Assembly: GCF_018388425.1 (NCBI RefSeq)
Contig: NZ_CP074406.1
Coordinates: 3,286,001-3,350,000 of the forward strand
DNA length: 64,000 bases
Direction of reading: 5' to 3'
Origin: Nocardioides faecalis
GTDB taxonomy: Bacteria; Actinomycetota; Actinomycetes; Propionibacteriales; Nocardioidaceae
The translations under genes and the position numbers were made by a program. The notes beneath the pieces were generated by a model that saw only the letters and a program-made list of their open reading frames with translations, searched no databases and was not told where the DNA came from. Below, piece after piece: positions 37,354 through 45,455 of this stretch (position 1 is its first letter; each line of letters starts with the position of its first letter).

Positions 37354-37737
37354 TCAGCGCACGCGGACGTAGACGACGCTCTTGCTGTTCTTGAAGACAC
37401 CCACGCCGGTGAAGTGGATCTTGCAGCGCCACTTGCCCTTGCTCTTGAGCTTCGGGCCGTTGAAGCGGGTGTTCGTGCCGTCGAAGGACCAGACGCGCTT
37501 GGCAACCTTGTCGCCCTTGCGGCAGGTGACGCGGGCGGTGCCGACGGGCTTTGCGTTGCCCTTGGTGGCGATGCTGAACTTGGTGTAACCGCCGGGCCGA
37601 ACGGCCTTCTTGACGGGAGCCGGCTTCGACACCGGCACGGTGCCCGGGTAGGGCGCGGCGCTCGCGGTGCCGCTGACGCCAGCCAGGCCGAGCGTCATAA
37701 GTACAGCCGCCAGAAGGCTGATCACAAGCTTCTTCAT
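37354..37737 (-). CDS. Small secreted protein of unknown function
   Basis: A 127-residue exported protein. ATG 37737 follows AGGGGGACC and opens a typical Sec signal (KKLVISLLAAVLMTLGLAG, cleavage near ASA|AP). The mature part is basic and beta-rich with two cysteines (TCRKGD and KWRCKI) that could form a disulfide, ending VVYVRVR. No family recognised. G+C is back to host level, so it marks the right edge of the low-G+C cluster. Confidence 0.7.
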   Translation of the reverse strand: MKKLVISLLAAVLMTLGLAGVSGTASAAPYPGTVPVSKPAPVKKAVRPGGYTKFSIATKGNAKPVGTARVTCRKGDKVAKRVWSFDGTNTRFNGPKLKSKGKWRCKIHFTGVGVFKNSKSVVYVRVR

Positions 37738-37837
37738 AGGTCCCCCTAGAGGTGGATCGCTTTTCATCTGGCCAAGCTCACTTCTTGACCCCGAATCCTC
37801 ACCCTCTCACGGGACCGCTTGTCGCGACCACGAGTTA

Positions 37838-37867
37838 GTGACTTTTTTGGTTAACTTTGCGTGACTT
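37838..37867 (-). promoter_or_regulatory. A+T-rich promoter region with paired GTGACTT repeats
   Basis: GTGACTT occurs at 37838-37844 and again at 37861-37867, 23 bases apart, flanking TTTTTTGGTTAAC. It lies about 100 bases upstream of the secreted-protein start and is the only A+T-rich patch in the gap. Possible activator or sigma-factor site; binding protein unknown. Confidence 0.35.
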
Positions 37868-37941
37868 ACGTCTCGCCCCTCGGTCAGGCAGCGACGCGTT
37901 CTCGCAGGTCAGCGGCCTGGTTCGGCGTCTCACCACGGGCG

Positions 37942-38919
37942 TCAACGCGCGGGCCGGAAGTGGAGACCGATCTCCGGATCCACGATCACCTCTTGAGACG
38001 CCGGCATGCCCGCGACGACCAGAGGGGCGTCGGTCGCCACGTTGCGCTTGAGGAGTCCGAGCGCGATCGGCCCGAGCTCGTGGTGGCGCGCTGACGAGCC
38101 CACGAAGCCGACCGCACGGCCGCCACCGGCGGGCTCGACCTCGGTGCCCTGATCGGGGAGCCGGTTCTCCGAGCCATCCAGGTGCAACAGGGTCAACCGG
38201 CGCGGCGGGCGGCCCAGATTGTGCACCCGGGCGACGGTCTCCTGGCCCCGGTAGCAACCCTTGTCCAGGTGCACCGCAGCCCACTGCTGGCCGGTCTCGA
38301 GCCAGCCCACCTCGTTCGGGATGGTGCGCTCGTCGGTGTCGATCCCGAACCGCGGCTCGCCGCGTTCGATGCGCAAGGCCTCGAATGCCCAGAGGCCGGC
38401 CGCCGGGCCAGCGGCGTCGGCGTACGCGGACAGCTGGTCGCGAGGGACGAGGTCGTACTTGCCGGCCGGTCGCCAGGCCACGGCGACCTGGTCACTGACG
38501 TCGCTGATCTCGACGCGGGTCATGAACTTCATCCGCTCCAGGAACCCGATCAGCGCCGCGGCGCGGCCCGGCTCGGTGTGCGCGGTGAATGCCTCGCCGT
38601 CGTCGACGCCGGTGAACGCGTGCTCGATGTGGCCCTGCGGGCTGAGGATGAGCGCACTGACCCAGCGACCGGGCTCGAGGCCCTCGAAGAACTGGGTGGT
38701 CAGCGAGTGCAGCCAGGTCAGCCGGTCCGGCCCGGCGACGCGGAGCACGTCGCGGTGCGACAAGTCGACAAAACCCTCCCCCGCCGCCAGGGTGCGCTGC
38801 TCGCCGTACAGGCTGCCGTAGTGCGCGGCGACGCCGGCGTCGATGCCGTCACCGGCCACGGCGCCCGGCAGCGACAGCAGCGGGCTCTGGTAGGGGTTCG
38901 GCTGGGGTTCGGTCGTCAT
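37942..38919 (-). CDS. ygfZ: YgfZ/GcvT-like folate-binding protein
   Basis: A 325-residue protein of the YgfZ family, tetrahydrofolate-binding helpers in iron-sulfur cluster assembly or repair. The hallmark KGCYRGQETVARVHNLG is intact, and the N-terminal domain is GcvT-like. ATG 38919 overlaps the stop of the cytidylyltransferase gene (ATGA), making it the last gene of a four-gene minus-strand run with nitrobindin, Fur and the TagD-like gene. Confidence 0.9.
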   Translation of the reverse strand: MTTEPQPNPYQSPLLSLPGAVAGDGIDAGVAAHYGSLYGEQRTLAAGEGFVDLSHRDVLRVAGPDRLTWLHSLTTQFFEGLEPGRWVSALILSPQGHIEHAFTGVDDGEAFTAHTEPGRAAALIGFLERMKFMTRVEISDVSDQVAVAWRPAGKYDLVPRDQLSAYADAAGPAAGLWAFEALRIERGEPRFGIDTDERTIPNEVGWLETGQQWAAVHLDKGCYRGQETVARVHNLGRPPRRLTLLHLDGSENRLPDQGTEVEPAGGGRAVGFVGSSARHHELGPIALGLLKRNVATDAPLVVAGMPASQEVIVDPEIGLHFRPAR

Positions 38920-39386
38920 GTCAGGTCCCGGTAGTGCTCGAGGAGTCGGGTCAGGGTGCCCAGCGCCGCCTGCATCTCCTCGAGGTGCTGCGGGTCGAGG
39001 GTGCGCAGCAGGTCCTTGATCTCGGTGGTGGAGACGCCGGAGGTGCGGGGCAGGTACGTCACCTCGCAAACGTCGGCGAGGTCGTCGAACTTCCCGCTCC
39101 AGTCGTCACCCATCACGAACACGTCGACGCCGTGCTCGACGATGTCGGCGCGCTTCTGGTCCCAGGAGCGCTCCGGGATGACCAGGTCGACGCCCTTGAT
39201 CGCCCCGACGATGGCTGCGCGGTCGTCGTAGGAGACCACCGAGCGCTTGCCCTTGCCGGCGTTGAACTCGTCGGTGGACACGCCCACGATGAGCCGGTCC
39301 CCCATGGCGGCGAGCCGCTCGATGAGACGCAGGTGACCGACGTGGAACAGGTCGAAGGTGCCATAGCTGAGGACGGTGCGAGTCAT
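38916..39386 (-). CDS. Glycerol-3-phosphate cytidylyltransferase-like protein
   Basis: A 156-residue nucleotidyltransferase. GTFDLFHVGHLRLIERL carries the HxGH motif; the C-terminal part has RTSGVSTTEIKDLL, the family's second signature (STTxIK). TagD-type enzymes make CDP-glycerol from glycerol-3-phosphate and CTP. About 25 residues longer than TagD at the C terminus. ATG 39386 overlaps the Fur-family stop by four bases. It could supply the CDP-glycerol-type transferase at 28.5 kb, though it lies in a housekeeping operon. Confidence 0.85.
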   Translation of the reverse strand: MTRTVLSYGTFDLFHVGHLRLIERLAAMGDRLIVGVSTDEFNAGKGKRSVVSYDDRAAIVGAIKGVDLVIPERSWDQKRADIVEHGVDVFVMGDDWSGKFDDLADVCEVTYLPRTSGVSTTEIKDLLRTLDPQHLEEMQAALGTLTRLLEHYRDLT

Positions 39387-39811
39387 GTGCATGCTCCTTC
39401 GCAGGCCGCACAACGGCCGAAGACGGTCAAGTGTCCCAGGTCGGGGACGAAGCCGCGGGTGCTCAGCGCCTCCACGAACGGCGCGGCTTCGGCGGAGTCG
39501 ACCGAGATCACCTGCTCGCAGGTGCGGCAGATCAGGTGGAAGTGCTCGTGTCCGCGCACCGAGTGGTAGGTCGGGGCGCGGTCCGAGAGGTGGGCGTGGC
39601 GCACCAGGCCGAGCTCCTCGAGCACCTCCAGCGTGCGGTAGACCGTGGAGGCGTTGACGGTGCTGGCGGTCTCCTGCACCTTCGCCAGCACCTCGTCCGG
39701 GGTGGCGTGGCCGAGCTCGTCGACGGCCGCGAGGATCAGCTCACGCTGCGGCGTGAGCCGGTAGCCGCGCTCGCGCAGCGCGGCCCGCCAGTCGCCGGGG
39801 GTCTCAGGCAC
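39383..39811 (-). CDS. Fur family transcriptional regulator
   Basis: A 142-residue metalloregulator: winged helix YRLTPQRELILAAVDELG through NASTVYRTLEVLEELGLV, then the metal and dimer part GHEHFHLICRTCEQV (regulatory His and first CxxC) and a C-terminal CAACEGAC. It may sense zinc, iron or peroxide; the residues do not decide which. Starts 8 bases inside the nitrobindin stop region and overlaps the TagD-like gene. Confidence 0.88.
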   Translation of the reverse strand: MPETPGDWRAALRERGYRLTPQRELILAAVDELGHATPDEVLAKVQETASTVNASTVYRTLEVLEELGLVRHAHLSDRAPTYHSVRGHEHFHLICRTCEQVISVDSAEAAPFVEALSTRGFVPDLGHLTVFGRCAACEGACT

Positions 39812-40298
39812 GCTTGAGCCTCGCCCACAGGTGGGGCTGCAGCGGCTGGCCCATCGCGGCCATGTCGAAGGCGTAGAGCAGGTCGCCCTCCACGTTGCCG
39901 TAGAGCCGCTTGCCGGCGGTGTAGGCCTTCGCGGTCTCGGTGCGCGCCACCGCGTCGGTGGTCCACTCCATCTTCCCGTTGTCCGCGGTGGCGTGCCACA
40001 CCTCGGCGATGCCGGTGTTGTGGGTCAGCAGGATCTCGAACTTCGCATCCCCCACGGCGCGGATGAAACCGGTCTCGATGGCCGCGTCGCGGACCTTCTC
40101 GCCGTTGTCGTCGATGATCCAGGCGCGCGCCATGTAGTGGAAGAACGGCCGGCCGTCGTGGGTGAAGATCAGCTCCTGGCCGAACTGGAACTTCTCGATC
40201 GTCGGGTAGTCGCCGTGGCCGTTGCCGCGCCAGGTGCCCAGCAGCCACGCGATCGGGCCGCAGTCGGGGTGCAGGTTGTCAGGGAGTTCGAAGGCCAC
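39804..40298 (-). CDS. Nitrobindin family heme-binding protein
   Basis: A 164-residue beta-barrel protein. GTWRGNGHGDYPTIEKF is the nitrobindin GxWxGxGxGxYP signature; the end VWHATADNGKMEW and HLWARLKRA fit. Homologues bind ferric heme and scavenge or isomerise nitric oxide and peroxynitrite. ATG 40298. It heads the four-gene minus-strand run with the Fur-family gene. Confidence 0.88.
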   Translation of the reverse strand: MAFELPDNLHPDCGPIAWLLGTWRGNGHGDYPTIEKFQFGQELIFTHDGRPFFHYMARAWIIDDNGEKVRDAAIETGFIRAVGDAKFEILLTHNTGIAEVWHATADNGKMEWTTDAVARTETAKAYTAGKRLYGNVEGDLLYAFDMAAMGQPLQPHLWARLKRA

Positions 40299-40342
40299 GG
40301 CCCCGATTCTAGGCGCCCGGCGCTTTCCCTACGCTGGCCCGT

Positions 40343-40705
40343 ATGGCGCGAGAGCTGGTCGTGAAGGTCACCTGCGGCACGGACGAGCCCGAGCGGAGCA
40401 ACCAGGGGTTCACTGTGGCCGGCACCGCGGCGGCCTCCGGGGTGCCGGTGTCGCTGTGGCTGACCGGGGAGGCCGCGTGGCTCGCCGTGCCCGGGCACGC
40501 CGCGGCGCTGTCGCTGCCGCTGGCCACGCCGATCAGCGACCTGCTGGAGGCGGTCCTGGCCACGGGCACGGTCACGGTGTGCGCGCAGTGCGCCGCGCGG
40601 CGCTCGCTGACCGAGGCCGACCTGCTCGACGGCGTACGGATCGCGGGGGCGTCGGTCTTCGTCGAGGAGGTCCTCGGCGACGGCGTGCAGGCGCTGGTCT
40701 ACTGA
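40343..40705 (+). CDS. DsrE family protein
   Basis: A 120-residue protein with the DsrE fold: VVKVTCGTDEPERSNQGFTVA at the start and VCAQCAARRSL containing two cysteines in the position of the sulfur-carrying Cys. It may relay sulfane sulfur. It overlaps dtd (TGATG) and is divergent from the nitrobindin gene. Confidence 0.8.
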   Translation: MARELVVKVTCGTDEPERSNQGFTVAGTAAASGVPVSLWLTGEAAWLAVPGHAAALSLPLATPISDLLEAVLATGTVTVCAQCAARRSLTEADLLDGVRIAGASVFVEEVLGDGVQALVY

Positions 40706-41133
40706 TGCGCGCGGTGCTGCAGCGGGTCACCTCCGCCTCCGTGGTCGTCGGCGGAGAGGTGGTCGGGGCGATCGAATCCCCTGGTCTGCTGGTCTACCTC
40801 GGCATCACCCACGACGACGGCAACCTCGAGGTCGCCTGGATGGCCCGCAAGATCCGGGACCTGCGGATCATGCCGGACGAGAAGTCCGTCGCCGAGCTGG
40901 GTGCGCCGGTGCTCGTGGTCTCCCAGTTCACCCTCTACGGCGACGCACGGAAGGGGCGGCGACCCACCTGGGTGGCGGCCGCGCCGGGCGAGGTCAGCGA
41001 GCCGCTCTACGAAGCAGTGTGTGCCGCGCTCAAGGCGGCGGGGACCCATGTGGAGCGCGGGGTCTTCGGTGCCGACATGGCGGTAGCGTCCATCAACGAC
41101 GGGCCTTTCACCGTCGTGATCGATACGCCGTAG
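40705..41133 (+). CDS. dtd: D-aminoacyl-tRNA deacylase
   Basis: A 142-residue enzyme removing D-amino acids from tRNA. MRAVLQRVTSASVVV at the start, SQFTLYGDARKGRRPTW and INDGPFTVVID near the end are the DTD signatures. Full family length. ATG 40705 is coupled to the DsrE gene. Confidence 0.95.
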   Translation: MRAVLQRVTSASVVVGGEVVGAIESPGLLVYLGITHDDGNLEVAWMARKIRDLRIMPDEKSVAELGAPVLVVSQFTLYGDARKGRRPTWVAAAPGEVSEPLYEAVCAALKAAGTHVERGVFGADMAVASINDGPFTVVIDTP

Positions 41134-41248
41134 GGAGCACCCTTGGCCTATGGCCTCTTGGCTGAGGCCACGGACCATAGTGGGCCGTGAAGGCAAAGAA
41201 ACTGAGCTTCGCCGGCGCGGCCCCACTCCCCTGACGCACACTCCCTGC

Positions 41249-41611
41249 ATGAGCATCAAGGCCGTGGGGGCGGTCGTCCTGCTGTGCGCCTTGCTGATCA
41301 CCGGCGGTACCTTCGCGATGGCCGGTGCCGACGACCGGTCAGCCGCCTCGAAGATCAAGGTGTGCGTCGGCAAGAAGTCGACCGTCGTCGCGGCCACAAA
41401 GTCCGGCAAGTGCCCCAAGGGCTCCAAGTTGCGTCCGTTTCCAGCAGGACCGGCAGGGCCGCGAGGGCCCGCTGGACCCGCAGGCAAGTCGGGAGCGCCC
41501 GGGCCGGCCGGCCCCCCGGGCCCTGCTGGGTCGCCTGGTGAGCCCGGCCCGACGGTCACCATCACTGCCGTACCCGGCGGCGACCTCACCATCGACGGCG
41601 GTGCGCCGTGA
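41249..41611 (+). CDS. Secreted collagen-like protein (Gly-X-Y repeats)
   Basis: A 120-residue protein. ATG 41249 opens a hydrophobic signal segment (VGAVVLLCALLITGGTFAMAG); after a short basic part with two Cys come 12 uninterrupted Gly-Pro-rich triplets (GPAGPRGPAGPAGKSGAPGP and on), able to form a collagen triple helix. The tail ends LTIDGGAP. An upstream in-frame ATG at 41150 would hide the signal. Stop overlaps the next start (GTGA). Bacterial collagen-like stalks are usually surface or phage-tail structures. Confidence 0.75.
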   Translation: MSIKAVGAVVLLCALLITGGTFAMAGADDRSAASKIKVCVGKKSTVVAATKSGKCPKGSKLRPFPAGPAGPRGPAGPAGKSGAPGPAGPPGPAGSPGEPGPTVTITAVPGGDLTIDGGAP

Positions 41612-41742
41612 CCGACCAGACGCGCTCACGCCGCACCCTGCTGGCGGTCCTTCTCGGAGCGACCGCCACCACAGCAATCACCCTCGCCCCCACTCCCGCG
41701 GAGGCCGATCCCGACGACACGATCGACGGCGGCACTCCCTAA
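41608..41742 (+). CDS. 44-residue secreted peptide with twin-Arg-like signal
   Basis: GTG 41608 overlaps the collagen-like stop by four bases and opens 44 codons to TAA. The N terminus (QTRSRRTLLAVLLGATATT) looks like a signal with an Arg pair and a hydrophobic core, with a likely cut after AEA. The mature part would be only about 11 residues, DPDDTIDGGTP, nearly the same tail as the preceding protein (TIDGGAP). No known family. Confidence 0.6.
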   Translation: MTDQTRSRRTLLAVLLGATATTAITLAPTPAEADPDDTIDGGTP

Positions 41743-41761
41743 TCACTCCAGGAGACCGCCG

Positions 41762-43636
41762 ATGACCACGATCAAGCTTCGCCGCGGCACCGCGGCCCAG
41801 TGGGCCGCCAGTAACCCCGTCCTCGCCGCGGGCGAACCCGGCTTGGACACCACGGCGGGACTCATGAAGGTCGGCGACGGTAGTGCCCCCTGGTCCGATC
41901 TTGAGTTCATCACCTGGACCAGCGATTCGCTCACCGACCTCTTGGCTGAGGCGGCCGGCCGGGCGTCCGTCTCGGCCCTCCTGGAGGCCCCCGAAGCACC
42001 GCCGATCTTCATTCCGCACGGCGGAAACAACCTCGGCTACGGCCCCGACTCCACCGCCGCGTGGTACGAGGCCGCCGCGTCTTACGACACCGGCCACCTT
42101 GACCACGATGTCTACTCGTTCACCGGCTGCACCACCGACCTCGCCACCCTGCACAACCCCACCATCGACGCCGCAACCACCGGCTCTGGGCCGGTCGCTG
42201 ACCTGACCCCGCAGGCGTTCCGCGCCCTCAAGGTCGACGCTTCCTCGTGGTATCGCCAGGGCTGGGGTGACGCCGAGAAACTGATCACCTTCGTAGACAC
42301 GCTCGTCCGCTACGGCAATCGCGTCATCCACTGGCCCGAGATCAAGAACCGCCAGTCGTCAGTGACAGACCCGGTGCTGGCGATGAAGCACGTCATCGAG
42401 CGCTTCAACCTGCGCGACTCCGTCGTAATCTGCTCGGCGCACTACGACACCTGCAAGGAGTTGGCCGCAGACGGCTACCACGTCGCGCTGGTGGCATCTA
42501 AGACGCAGGTCACCGGGCTCACTCCGGCGGGCCTCCTCGGCGACGGCATCCGGTTCCTGCACCTCCAAGCCGCCTCGTTCACCAACCACCCCGACACTGG
42601 GGTCGGCCCCGAGGCTGCCTCCGACGCCACCTTCCAGACCTTCATCAACGGTGGCGTCAAGGTCATCCCGTGGACTCTCGGGCGTCAGTCCGAGGTCAAG
42701 CGGTATCTGGACATGGGCTGCGCGGGCGCGTTCATCACCAGCCCCTACGCAGCCGGGGACCCGTCGCTGTACCGCCGCAAGACCGACCCACTCAACGCGA
42801 ACCGGCAGTACGTCGCCCCGTTCCTCACCAACCAACAGGGTTCCTCTGGCTCCGCCAAGGACGACACGTACTCCGACGATTTCCGGGGCGTGTTCGGGGA
42901 GGGGCGCTACAAGTCGGTCGTCGCTGGCGGCGCGGGCGGTCAGTACGTCCTCCAGGCGTGGGCGTGCCCCCTCGCCGATGCTGGCGGCACCTACGCGATC
43001 ACGGCCGAGCACATCATCGACACTCCACACTCGGACTTGTCGAGGTTGCCGATCGCCTACGGACTCTGCTGCCCCACCGACGCCCCGTTCCGCGGTGACA
43101 ACAGCGCCGTGGGTTACAAGGTGTACCTACGCGGCAACGGCCAGATTCAGGGTTACCGCTACACCGGCACCGGCAACGCGTTCCTAGGGCAGGTGGCTTC
43201 CATGCCGTTGCTGACCTCGCCTCCTGTACTGTCAACGGGCCTAATCGGCGGGGCGGCGATCAGCACCCTTCCGGTGTCTGCACTCCCTGGCGCAGTCCCG
43301 GCCGGGACTCGTCTCTACTTGCCCACGACCGGCGGCGCGGGCGGGAAAGGGCAGATTGTCACGGTCTCCACAGGCGGCGCGGCGTTGGGCGCAACGAGCA
43401 TCCCCATCGCTTCCGTGACGCCGACCACCGAGGTGCCCCCGGGTGCTGCGGTCCCGCAAATGGTGCCCGTTCAGGTCACCGTCACGCCCAGCACGATCAC
43501 CTTCAAGCGGACCGACACCAACGAGAGCCTCGTGGCAACAGACTCGGCCTACCGCGGCGGGTACTTCTTCATCGGCAAGGAGAACGGCGGCTCGGGGAAC
43601 CTCGTTACGTCCTACCGCAGCGTCACCGTCACCTGA
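41762..43636 (+). CDS. Phage tail-fibre-like protein with GDPD-like domain
   Basis: A 624-residue protein. Residues 1-50 (TIKLRRGTAAQWAASNPVLA and GLMKVGDGSAPWSDL) match the N-terminal domain found on phage receptor-binding/tropism proteins. From about 85 to 330 follows a glycerophosphodiester phosphodiesterase-like barrel (IPHGGNNLGYGPDS, LDHDVYSFTG, TLHNPTIDAAT); the canonical HRG and E-x-D are altered. The C-terminal 280 residues are beta-rich and may be a carbohydrate-binding or fibre-tip region. ATG 41762 after CAGGAGA, 19 bases past the small peptide gene. No other phage genes are nearby. Confidence 0.7.
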   Translation: MTTIKLRRGTAAQWAASNPVLAAGEPGLDTTAGLMKVGDGSAPWSDLEFITWTSDSLTDLLAEAAGRASVSALLEAPEAPPIFIPHGGNNLGYGPDSTAAWYEAAASYDTGHLDHDVYSFTGCTTDLATLHNPTIDAATTGSGPVADLTPQAFRALKVDASSWYRQGWGDAEKLITFVDTLVRYGNRVIHWPEIKNRQSSVTDPVLAMKHVIERFNLRDSVVICSAHYDTCKELAADGYHVALVASKTQVTGLTPAGLLGDGIRFLHLQAASFTNHPDTGVGPEAASDATFQTFINGGVKVIPWTLGRQSEVKRYLDMGCAGAFITSPYAAGDPSLYRRKTDPLNANRQYVAPFLTNQQGSSGSAKDDTYSDDFRGVFGEGRYKSVVAGGAGGQYVLQAWACPLADAGGTYAITAEHIIDTPHSDLSRLPIAYGLCCPTDAPFRGDNSAVGYKVYLRGNGQIQGYRYTGTGNAFLGQVASMPLLTSPPVLSTGLIGGAAISTLPVSALPGAVPAGTRLYLPTTGGAGGKGQIVTVSTGGAALGATSIPIASVTPTTEVPPGAAVPQMVPVQVTVTPSTITFKRTDTNESLVATDSAYRGGYFFIGKENGGSGNLVTSYRSVTVT

Positions 43637-43757
43637 CCGTCCCGTATCTCTGCTCTTGTGCCGTTGGCTGGCGTGGAGCCGGTCCCCGACTAAGGGCGCG
43701 GGGTGTTGAAAAGCGCGGCTACGAACTCATGCCTGGGCCTTGGGTGACTCGGACCGA

Positions 43758-44761
43758 CTAGCTGTAGGAGGGCCGGACGTTGGTGACGCCTGTCTTGAGT
43801 CGAGATGCTGGCGGTCGGCCGCCCGCGGCGCTGTGGGGTCGATGGTAGTTGTAGTGGATGTTCCAGACCTCGAGCGCTGCTGAGCGTTCGGCCTCGTTGC
43901 CGTACTCGCGGGCGTAGAGGACTTCCTCGGCCAGGATCCGCTGGTAGCGCTCGACCTTGCCGTTGTGCCGCGGCGTGTACGGGCGGGTGAACTTGTGCCG
44001 GGTCTGGGCGCCGACGATGCGGGCGAAGTCGTTCGAGCGATAACACGAGCCGTTGTCGGTGATCACGCGATGGATGTGGGTGATGCCGTGAGCGGCGAAC
44101 CAGATCTTCGCGCGGGCGAGGAACGCGGCGGCGGTCTTGCCCTTCTCGTCACCGAGGGGCTCGGTGTAGGCGAGTCGGGAGAACCCGTCGACGATCGAGT
44201 GGAGGTAGACGTAGCCGGCCTTGGCGCCGGCGCCCTTCGCACGCCCTGCGGCGCGGTGTTGGTCGCTGCTGCGGCCGTGGACGCGCCAGCCGCCGCCGTC
44301 GGGGATGCGGCCGACCTTCTGCACGTCGAGGTGGACCATGTGGCCGGGCCAGCGGGCGGTGATCTTGCCGGGCTCGCGGTTCAGCTCACCGTTGGGGTCG
44401 AGGAACCGGCGGTGTCCGAGGCCGAGGCGGGTCAGGTGCCGGTCCACGGTACGGCGGTTCATCGTGATGCCCTGGGTGGCGAGCTCGTGGGTGATCCGGG
44501 AGGCGGACCACTTGTCGCACGTCGCCAGGTCTCGATCTGGGTGATCACCTCGGCGGGCGTGGCGCGGGGACTGTGGTGCGGGGTCGAGGACCGGTCGAGC
44601 AGGCCGAGGTCGCCGTAGCGGCGCCACCGATTGACCCACTTCGACGCGCACGCGCGGGAGATGCCCATCTCGGCGGCAACATGCGCGATCGGGCGGTGCT
44701 GACAGCGTTGGACGAGTCGTCGTCGCCCTTCTGGGCACAGTGGAGCATTACGGTGAGTCAC
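43758..44761 (-). pseudogene. IS481 family transposase, frameshifted
   Basis: GTG 44761 opens an IS481 N terminus (HVAAEMGISRACASKWVNRW, then GLLDRSSTPHHS). The frame is lost near 44511-44526 between IETWRR and DKWSASRITHEL, where a -1 shift is needed to continue. The rest is intact: catalytic Asp in HLDVQKVGRI, Asp in VITDNGSCY, Glu in HNGKVERYQRIL. The stop codon TAG is formed by the flanking CTAG. No slippery run is seen at the shift, so an indel is more likely than programmed frameshifting. Confidence 0.8.
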
Positions 44762-44893
44762 AGGGCAGGTCCTTTGCTGGCTCGACACGGATGAGGTGCT
44801 TGGTCGCTTCTCATCCTTGCCGCGGAGGGCCTGCCCGTCCTGCTACCTCAACCCCACCGGCCTGTCGTCAACGTCCTGCCCCGCAACAGCTAG
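43758..44893. mobile_element. IS481 family insertion sequence with CTAG target duplication
   Basis: Terminal inverted repeats of about 30 bp: the left end CTGTAGGAGGGCCGGACGTT and the complement of the right end CTGTTGCGGGGCAGGACGTT. Both are flanked by CTAG (43758-43761 and 44890-44893), the target favoured by IS481-type elements. The element body (43762-44889) is 1128 bp. It carries one transposase gene on the minus strand, disrupted by a frameshift. Confidence 0.8.
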
Positions 44894-44972
44894 TGCCCGG
44901 CCCGAACGGCAGAGGTTTACCTAACTGCGTGCCACACATCCCCGCGCACGCTGCACAGGTGATTCCGAGGGC

Positions 44973-45455
44973 TCAGGCGGCGCGGCGGGCGAGGCGCAGG
45001 CCCAGCAGGTACATCTCGCAGCCCAGGCAGAACGCGAAGACCGCGTTCAGGAACGCCGCCGCGAACGCGAACGCGGCCGCGACCTGGCCGAGCAGGATCG
45101 CGCCGGTGGCAAACCCGATCGTGGCGACCACCGCGAAGACGAAGCCGACCGCCTGCGCGAACCGCGGCGGCGTGGGGTCCTCGAGATCGGCCGGCGGCGC
45201 CAGCCGCGGCCGGACCACCGTCCGGAAGAGCAGACCGGTCGGGGTCTTCTGCACGCCGAGGACCGCACCGATCGCGAACAGCACGGCCTGGACGCCCGTG
45301 ATCACCGCCGCCGCGGTCGGCGCCGCGTCGGAGAGGGCGAGCGCGACGGCGAAGACGACGAGCGTGATCGCGGCGGTGAACCGGGGACCGCGGGGGTCGA
45401 TGCCCTGACGGGCGGGGGCGAGCGGCGAGCCGGCGGGCGTGACCTGATCGGTCAT
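44973..45455 (-). CDS. DUF4395 family membrane protein
   Basis: A 160-residue protein with four hydrophobic segments: IDPRGPRFTAAITLVVFAVAL at the start and FCLGCEMYLLGLRL at the end, a pattern typical of DUF4395. Start ATG 45455, overlapping the thioredoxin-like stop (ATGA). This pair is frequent in actinobacteria, and the conserved CxxxxGC-like region suggests thiol-linked electron transfer across the membrane. Role unproven. Confidence 0.85.
   Translation of the reverse strand: MTDQVTPAGSPLAPARQGIDPRGPRFTAAITLVVFAVALALSDAAPTAAAVITGVQAVLFAIGAVLGVQKTPTGLLFRTVVRPRLAPPADLEDPTPPRFAQAVGFVFAVVATIGFATGAILLGQVAAAFAFAAAFLNAVFAFCLGCEMYLLGLRLARRAA

Noticed and set aside
41249..43636. Prophage
   Set aside because: Only one tail-fibre-like gene is present; no integrase, terminase, capsid, portal or lysis genes and no attachment-site repeats were seen.
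44505..44530. Programmed ribosomal frameshift in the IS481 transposase
   Set aside because: No slippery A or T run at the junction, and IS481 transposases are normally one frame; an indel is simpler.
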